A DNA stretch of 10,226 nt from assembly GCA_029931885.1 (NCBI GenBank), contig JAOZRJ010000032.1:1-10226 (forward strand), in the 5' to 3' direction. Positions 5,983-10,226 of this stretch are shown here, piece by piece. How positions within the stretch are numbered: the first letter of the stretch is position 1; the number at the start of each line of letters is the position of its first letter. The notes beneath the pieces are model-generated. The model worked only from the letters and a program-made list of their open reading frames with translations, had not been told where the DNA came from and did no database searches. Position numbers and translations under genes: made by a program. This DNA is from Candidatus Omnitrophota bacterium (GTDB taxonomy: Bacteria; Omnitrophota; Koll11; Zapsychrales; Aceulaceae).

Positions 5983-7137
5983 TGCGCATTCGTACCTGCA
6001 AACATCTGGCATGAGTTTTGGGAGTCTACATATCCTACTATCGCATCCGCTAAAACGTCTAAGATCATTCTTGTATCGACACCGAAGGGAATGAATCATT
6101 ACTATAAGATGTGGAGGGATGCAGAAGAGGGTCGCAGTCGATTTAATCCAGTTGAAGTAAACTGGTTTGATGTGCCTGGATATGACGAGGAGTTTAAGGA
6201 TGATACTATTGCCAATATGGGGATTCGTAAATGGACACAGGAATTCCTCTGTCAGTTCCTTGCCTCTTCAAACTCTATCATAGACTCTAAGAACATGGAG
6301 GAAATGGAGTTCGCCAATCCTCTACGTCATGAACGAGTGCCTCTGTATGGCCAGATCAGGAAACTGAAAGAGCAGTTTGTCAAGTCAGTGGCCGTCTATG
6401 AGAAGCCTAAGAAAGGACACGAGTATGTGATAGGTGTTGATCCAGCTAAGATCACTGAAGACTCTTCAGGAGACTCTCTGGCAATGCAGATCATGGATAT
6501 CACTCGATTGCCGTTTAAACAAGTGGCGACCGTAGTCATCAACGACGGAATACATTATCTTGAAGTGCCCGCCTTCCTTGCCAAGTGTGGTTATTACTAC
6601 AACGAGGCCTGGATATTCATCGAGAACAATGATCAAGTGGGACTCTCAATTGCAGATTCATTGAACATTGATTGGGAATATGAGAATGTGTTCTCTGAGA
6701 AATCTGGCGTCTTTGGTTTCAGGACAACTGCAAAGAGTAAGAAGATGTCGTGTCTCGCCATCAAGATGTTGATAGAGACGAACAAATTGAAAATACGTGA
6801 TACAACCACTATCAGTCAGTTGTCTACCTACATCAAGAAAGGCAACTCTTATGAAGCGGAAATGGGATATGCGGATGACGCTGTGTCAGCACTCATAGGT
6901 TCTATGTATTTCTTACAGGATCGTATGGGTTGGGAGCACAAGATTAATTTAGTCTCTAAAGTTGGTTACAAACAGTCACTAGCGGACATTGATCCACGAT
7001 TGATCAGAGAAAAGCAGAAAGTAGATGATCGCAAAGAATTGTCGGAGGAAGAACCAATGCCATTCGGATTTGCCAACGAAACTAATGACGTTCCACAGAA
7101 CATTTTCAGTCAGTCTACTATGTTCGGTAACTCGTAG
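5644..7137 (+). CDS. 17: Split-intein C-fragment fused to large terminase gp17 C-terminal half
   Basis: The product has 497 residues. Residues 1-113 are the intein C-fragment and end with Ser112-Asn113. Residues 114-497 are the terminase remainder. It opens with CAFVP, then the coupling motif VSTPKGMNHYY, then the nuclease domain with Asp266 (IGVDPAK), Glu327 (FIENN) and Asp411-Asp412 (YADDAVSAL). These correspond to the T4 gp17 metal-binding residues Asp401, Glu458 and Asp542. After splicing it completes the packaging motor that pumps and cuts DNA. The start is TTG at 5644: a stop lies in frame at 5635, and no ATG or GTG lies between it and the intein. The ribosome site GAGGGGA (5627-5633) is 10 nt away, and the start lies inside the endonuclease gene, so coupled translation is likely. 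Codon use shifts from AT-rich to terminase-like at about 5983. Confidence 0.93.
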   Translation: MKNYKKNTEYEILTPDGFKDFDGVQLTKKDKSIKFRFSNDNTLGCSYSHKIDTPTGYKYADDLHPHDLVLDKNEQPVEIIEKNCIQNDVNLYDLINVDDERHRFIANDTIVSNCAFVPANIWHEFWESTYPTIASAKTSKIILVSTPKGMNHYYKMWRDAEEGRSRFNPVEVNWFDVPGYDEEFKDDTIANMGIRKWTQEFLCQFLASSNSIIDSKNMEEMEFANPLRHERVPLYGQIRKLKEQFVKSVAVYEKPKKGHEYVIGVDPAKITEDSSGDSLAMQIMDITRLPFKQVATVVINDGIHYLEVPAFLAKCGYYYNEAWIFIENNDQVGLSIADSLNIDWEYENVFSEKSGVFGFRTTAKSKKMSCLAIKMLIETNKLKIRDTTTISQLSTYIKKGNSYEAEMGYADDAVSALIGSMYFLQDRMGWEHKINLVSKVGYKQSLADIDPRLIREKQKVDDRKELSEEEPMPFGFANETNDVPQNIFSQSTMFGNS

Positions 7138-7143
7138 TTATCT

Positions 7144-7170
7144 ATGACCGTGGGGTTTACTCACGGTCAT
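7144..7170 (+). terminator. Perfect hairpin after gp17, terminator-like but without U-run
   Basis: ATGACCGTG (7144-7152) and CACGGTCAT (7162-7170) form a perfect 9-bp stem with a 9-nt loop, 6 nt after the gp17 stop. No T-run follows on either strand; CTCTCCAAAAAA comes next. It may be a 3' end stabilising or processing structure or a factor-dependent terminator, not a classical intrinsic one. It separates the gp17 and gp18 transcription units. Confidence 0.55.
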
Positions 7171-7192
7171 CTCTCCAAAAAACCCTTCCAGT

Positions 7193-7200
7193 TATAAATA
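7193..7200 (+). promoter_or_regulatory. T4-type late promoter for gp18
   Basis: This is an exact TATAAATA, 94 nt before the gp18 start codon, predicting transcription from about 7206 and an unusually long (about 88 nt) leader compared with gp16 and gp17. Confidence 0.8.
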
Positions 7201-7228
7201 CATACATAACAAGGACAATTACAGCTCT

Positions 7229-7283
7229 AATTTATAACTGCGCTATAATTGTGCGATTGATCGTATAATTTATAATTTATAAC
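7229..7283 (+). repeat. AT-rich repeated leader of gp18
   Basis: The decamer AATTTATAAC occurs at 7229-7238 and 7274-7283, and the heptamer AATTTAT is tandem at 7267-7280. TATAATT occurs at 7244, 7264 and 7271, which also resembles a bacterial -10 box. In RNA, 7247-7255 can pair with 7262-7270 (9 bp, two of them G-U; 6-nt loop). The GGAGG ribosome site (7284-7288) lies just after it. Whether this is extra promoters or a leader stabiliser cannot be told. Confidence 0.5.
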
Positions 7284-7293
7284 GGAGGTTTTT

Positions 7294-9528
7294 ATGGCAT
7301 TTTCACTATCGCCATCGATTGAAGTTTTTGAAAAGAACGCTTCTTTCAACATTATGACTCTTCCAAGTTCATTGACCGGCATGGTTATTACGGCCGATTA
7401 TGGACCTGCATTTGAAATCAAGGCAACCCCAACACAATGGGATTTAGAAAACAATTTTGGCACACCTGACAAATACAACTTTAGAGATTGGTATAACGCA
7501 TGGAATTTCCAGCAATATGCAGATTCACTTTATCTTGTACGTCCCATCGATGCAGATAGGATGGCAAAAAATGCTGGATTCGCACTTGCAGGTGGAACGA
7601 CATCAGCCGGACCAACAACATACCAAGCATTCGGACAGGGAAATCTATATAATGAGTCAATTGCGGAACAAACATTACCAGATTTGGTGGTGGATAGTAA
7701 AACAATCGCATTGACCGGTGAAATTTCCGGAACTAACCCGGCAACATATGATTATGCATCTTTCAGCCTCATGGGTTCAGAGACATTATCACAAGATACA
7801 AACGATCTGGATTTTATTAACGTTGGCGCAAATAACGTGTTTCAAATCACTGGAACATATGATAGTTATTCAGTAGATATTGTCGGAGAAGTTCCTACTG
7901 GTTGGGCTAACGATGGAACATTGACTGTTGCTTCAGGCGGCGAAGGCTTTGTTGTTGGTGAAACTATAACACAAGCAGGTACAGTACCGGCCGCGGCCGT
8001 TGTAACGGCTAGAGATGCAACGACAATAACAGTATCGGGCGTGACAGGTGTTTTCGAACTGACAACAGATTTAACCGGCGCCGGGACATCCATTGCATCG
8101 GCATCACTTTTGACGTCTACGTCATTCACGACAGCTGGTACCAGTAATGTTCTTACAGGTACGTTGGATGATATTAAACTTACATTTTACAATAAGTGGG
8201 TGACATCAACACAAGATCTTGGAATTGCCGTGTGTTCATCAGCTGCATCTTGGTCATTACCTGTGTCTAGTGATATCTCAAACGCGTTTAGTAGCTACTT
8301 TGAATTTTCACCAGAATGGAATAACGATGAATTTTTCGTGATCGTGTTTAAGTATTCTGGAACTGAATGGGAAATGCTTGAAAAGCACATGTGTTCTTAC
8401 AGTGAGACAGCACGACACCCAGTAACTAACAGAGCAATCTATGGCGAAGTTTGGTTGAGAAATAATTCAAAATATGTTTACTGTAAAGTGGCGTCTACAT
8501 CATCAACGGCCGCAGATGTGAATACGACATTTGGTGAATTACCTATCTTCAGACATGTGGACGATACCACGATTTATCCAAATGATGCTGTAGTATTTCC
8601 AGCCACAACCTATGACGGCGCTGGATATGCACAGGGAGATATTGACGACGCGTTCGAGATGTTCGACGATCCTGATTCTTTTGATATCAACATTCTTGTG
8701 GGTCATGAGAAATCAATGTCGAAAGCGTCAACAGTAGCAGCAAGTAGAAAAGATTGTATGGCGATCATATATCCTTACGAGGCGACTGAGTTAGTTGGTA
8801 AGAGCGCGGCAGACGCAACAACGTACATTGCTAGTAATTTTGGTACCGTAGATTCTAGTGGAACAACAGCTGTGTGGACTGATTGGAATACATATTCGGC
8901 AGTTTATGGCAACATGAAATATCAGTATGACAAATATAATGATATGAATCGTTGGGTAACTGTAGGTGGAGATGTCGCCGGTCTATACGCCGAGACTGAC
9001 AGACTCCATGATCCTTGGTGGGCACCTGCGGGCATCCTTAGAGGAAAAATGAAGAATACGATCAAAGTAGCTTTTAATCCAACAAAGGCCAATAGAGATA
9101 CATTGTATTTCAATGCAGTGAATCCTATTATGTCAGTGTTAGGAGAGGGCCAAGGTATTATCTTGGGGCAAAAGACCGCTACGAATACAGCATCGGCATT
9201 TGATCGTGTAAACATCAGACGATTGTTAATTACAATTGAGAAATCAATTGCAACATCGTTACGACCTTTCTTATTTGAGTTTAACGAAGAAAGTACTCGT
9301 AGTCAGATTAAAGGTATTATTAATCCTTATCTTGGTCGAATCAAGGCTAGACGAGGATTATATGATTTTAAAGTGGTTTGTGACGAAACTAATAACACAG
9401 CCGATATCATTGATGCAAACGGTTTGATTGTGGACGTTTTTGTCCAGCCCACAAAAGTTGCAGAATTTTTGCAGGTAAATGTGGTGGTAACCAAGACTGG
9501 CACTAGCTTTGACGAGATTGCTGTGTAG
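7294..9528 (+). CDS. 18: Contractile tail sheath protein gp18
   Basis: The product of 744 residues should polymerise as hexameric rings around the tail tube and contract at infection. The N-terminus (LSPSIEVFEKNASFNIM...) and the WNFQQYADSLYLVRPIDAD segment follow T4 gp18 (MNFLQYGNDLRVVRAVDRD). The C-terminal ~300 residues match closely: YQYDKYNDMNRWV from 543, WAPAGILRGK, FDRVNIRRL, YDFKVVCDETNNT and the end TGTSFDEIAV. It is about 85 residues longer than T4 gp18 (659). The extra length lies in the variable middle (about residues 140-300), a Gly/Thr/Ala-rich beta segment with GGEGFVVGETIT that would sit in the surface-exposed protrusion domains. GGAGG lies 5 nt before the ATG. It has its own late promoter. 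No signal peptide. Confidence 0.95.
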   Translation: MAFSLSPSIEVFEKNASFNIMTLPSSLTGMVITADYGPAFEIKATPTQWDLENNFGTPDKYNFRDWYNAWNFQQYADSLYLVRPIDADRMAKNAGFALAGGTTSAGPTTYQAFGQGNLYNESIAEQTLPDLVVDSKTIALTGEISGTNPATYDYASFSLMGSETLSQDTNDLDFINVGANNVFQITGTYDSYSVDIVGEVPTGWANDGTLTVASGGEGFVVGETITQAGTVPAAAVVTARDATTITVSGVTGVFELTTDLTGAGTSIASASLLTSTSFTTAGTSNVLTGTLDDIKLTFYNKWVTSTQDLGIAVCSSAASWSLPVSSDISNAFSSYFEFSPEWNNDEFFVIVFKYSGTEWEMLEKHMCSYSETARHPVTNRAIYGEVWLRNNSKYVYCKVASTSSTAADVNTTFGELPIFRHVDDTTIYPNDAVVFPATTYDGAGYAQGDIDDAFEMFDDPDSFDINILVGHEKSMSKASTVAASRKDCMAIIYPYEATELVGKSAADATTYIASNFGTVDSSGTTAVWTDWNTYSAVYGNMKYQYDKYNDMNRWVTVGGDVAGLYAETDRLHDPWWAPAGILRGKMKNTIKVAFNPTKANRDTLYFNAVNPIMSVLGEGQGIILGQKTATNTASAFDRVNIRRLLITIEKSIATSLRPFLFEFNEESTRSQIKGIINPYLGRIKARRGLYDFKVVCDETNNTADIIDANGLIVDVFVQPTKVAEFLQVNVVVTKTGTSFDEIAV

Positions 9529-9538
9529 TAACACTATA

Positions 9539-9548
9539 CGAATATTCG
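9539..9548. repeat. 10-bp perfect palindrome after gp18
   Basis: CGAATATTCG reads the same on both strands, 10 nt after the gp18 stop. It is too short and loopless to be a terminator. It could be a protein-binding site or chance. Confidence 0.3.
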
Positions 9549-9576
9549 ATGTTAAAATCTAATGTCTTTTACGGGT

Positions 9577-9584
9577 TATAAATA
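9577..9584 (+). promoter_or_regulatory. T4-type late promoter before the zinc-ribbon gene
   Basis: This is an exact TATAAATA with predicted start near 9590, just before the structured leader at 9596-9658. No terminator is visible between gp18 and this promoter, so gp18 transcripts may also run in. Confidence 0.78.
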
Positions 9585-9595
9585 AAGGTAAGAAA

Positions 9596-9658
9596 AAGAG
9601 GTGCGACTAAAGTATCCGCTTTAGTCGCCCGACACATGGAGTTATAGTGTCGCCTCTT
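9596..9658 (+). ncRNA. Three-way-junction RNA leader
   Basis: Three perfect stems nest in 63 nt. The closing stem is AAGAGG (9596-9601) with CCTCTT (9653-9658). Arm A is GCGACTAAAG (9603-9612) with CGCTTTAGTCGC, taken as 9619-9628 (10 bp, 6-nt loop). Arm B is CGACAC (9630-9635) with GTGTCG (9647-9652), with an 11-nt loop. Only U9602 and C9629 are unpaired at the junction. It would form about 6 nt from the 5' end of late transcripts. No U-run follows, so it is not a terminator. The hammerhead core is absent. Function unknown. It may protect the 5' end or control the gene after it. Confidence 0.6.
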
Positions 9659-9678
9659 CAACAGTATTTATGGAGTTA
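9636..9678 (+). repeat. Direct repeat ATGGAGTTA in leader loop and at the ribosome site
   Basis: The nonamer ATGGAGTTA occurs at 9636-9644, in the loop of arm B, and again at 9670-9678, where its GGAG is the ribosome site of the next gene. The first copy reads ATG GAG TTA TAG, a three-codon mini-frame. The second reads in frame into the gene. Confidence 0.5.
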
Positions 9679-9681
9679 CAG

Positions 9682-10226
9682 ATGAGTAAGAAGCACGATT
9701 ATGAGTATGTGAGAGCATACTTTGAGGACAATGGATGTACTTTATTGTCCACAGAATATATTAACAACAGAACACGTTTAAAGTATATTTGTTCTTGTGA
9801 TAATGAATCGGAAATATCATTTGGTCATTTTTTAAAAGGCAAACGTTGTAAGAAATGTGCTAGACTAAAAAGAGCGAATACTAAGAGATTTGATTATGAT
9901 GCCGTTAAGTATTATTTTGAATCTCAAGGTTGTCAGTTGTTGTCGAAGAAATACAAGACAGTTAAACATAAATTGAAGTATGTTTGCTCTTGTGGCCACG
10001 AAGCCGAAATTTCTTTTGATAACTTTAAGCGAGGCAAACGATGTAAGTTCTGTAAGAAAGATAGACTGATGAAGACTTACCTCGAAAGAGGTCTAATGGT
10101 GCCTTTAGAGAATTTAAGTGAGTGGCAATTATATAAAAAAGTCACTTATAATATGACTGAAAGAGTTTACAGAAAATATAAGAAAATAGTTAATCCAGAT
10201 GACTTGCCGAGAGGACAAGGAAAAAA
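9682..10226 (+). CDS. Zinc-ribbon-repeat protein, probable HNH-type homing endonuclease (3' end missing)
   Basis: 181 codons are visible and the frame is still open at the window end. Two tandem repeats of about 56 residues (5-60 and 70-125, offset 65) each hold a four-Cys ribbon: C37-x-C39...C56-x2-C59 and C102-x-C104...C121-x2-C124. The pattern is Y-x-C-x-C, then F-x-x-F, then GKRC-x-x-C, typical of DNA-binding repeats at the front of phage homing endonucleases. After them comes WQLYKKVTYNMTERVYRKYK and INP-like NPDDLPRGQG, which in such proteins precedes an HNH core. The catalytic part would lie beyond the window and is not seen. GGAG (9672-9675) is 6 nt before ATG 9682. An in-frame ATG at 9670 would place the site inside the gene. 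It sits where T4 has gene 19 after 18, consistent with an inserted endonuclease. Confidence 0.8.
   Translation, partial: MSKKHDYEYVRAYFEDNGCTLLSTEYINNRTRLKYICSCDNESEISFGHFLKGKRCKKCARLKRANTKRFDYDAVKYYFESQGCQLLSKKYKTVKHKLKYVCSCGHEAEISFDNFKRGKRCKFCKKDRLMKTYLERGLMVPLENLSEWQLYKKVTYNMTERVYRKYKKIVNPDDLPRGQGK

Noticed and set aside
3983..7137. gp17 as a pseudogene broken by frameshift or insertion
   Set aside because: Both ends of the break carry matching intein motifs, and all ATPase and nuclease residues are intact across the two halves.
7457..7714. Plus-strand frame of 85 codons inside gp18
   Set aside because: It is an out-of-frame shadow of the well-matched sheath protein and lacks a ribosome site.
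9531..9650. Pairing of ACACTATA (9531-9538) with TATAGTGT (9643-9650) as a switch for arm B
   Set aside because: Only 8 AT-rich pairs over more than 100 nt; not distinguishable from chance.
9596..9658. Hammerhead ribozyme or tRNA
   Set aside because: The junction has only two unpaired bases and lacks the CUGANGA and GAAA core. There is no anticodon arm or CCA-type acceptor.

Overview
The window is part of the late (virion and packaging) region of a T4-like tailed phage. Three lines of evidence agree. The order is small terminase (gp16), large terminase (gp17), contractile tail sheath (gp18), as in T4. All three proteins carry recognisable T4-type motifs. Exact copies of the T4-type late promoter octamer TATAAATA precede gp16, gp17, gp18 and both endonuclease-type genes. 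The host cannot be read directly. A signal-peptide-bearing outer-membrane phospholipase gene implies a Gram-negative host. The overall style (split inteins, freestanding homing endonucleases, AT-rich cargo) resembles aquatic T4-like phages, which is inference.

Layout, all on the + strand: (1) 3-311, the 3' end of an unidentified gene; (2) 331-855, gp16; (3) 878-3940, three genes not found between 16 and 17 in T4: a B12-binding-like radical SAM enzyme, an unknown protein with an SCEGH motif, and an OMPLA/PldA-type phospholipase; (4) 3948-3982, a hairpin whose loop contains a late promoter and whose 3' arm is the gp17 Shine-Dalgarno; (5) 3983-7137, the large terminase broken into two genes by a split intein, with a separate Vsr/PD-(D/E)XK-like homing endonuclease gene between the halves; (6) 7144-7293, a hairpin, a late promoter and an AT-rich leader; (7) 7294-9528, gp18; (8) 9577-9681, a late promoter followed by a compact three-way-junction leader; (9) 9682-end, a zinc-ribbon-repeat protein whose end is cut off and which is probably an HNH-type homing endonuclease.

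How the parts work together: gp16 and gp17 form the DNA packaging motor. gp17 is made as two polypeptides. The first ends in a 30-residue intein N-fragment directly after the Walker B Asp-Glu. The second begins with a 113-residue intein C-fragment and continues at Cys-Ala-Phe-Val-Pro. Trans-splicing should regenerate an unbroken IVDE|CAFVP junction and a 587-residue terminase. The endonuclease between the halves would spread the insertion into intein-free gp17 genes. The second half starts at TTG inside the end of the endonuclease gene, so its translation is probably coupled to that gene.

The most notable points are the fractured terL with its atypically early split, the ribosome-site/late-promoter hairpin before gp17, the three-way junction before the last gene, and the cargo genes between the terminase subunits, including a phage OMPLA whose third catalytic residue is Glu instead of Asn. 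The minus strand holds no convincing gene, and no tRNA, CRISPR or IS was seen.
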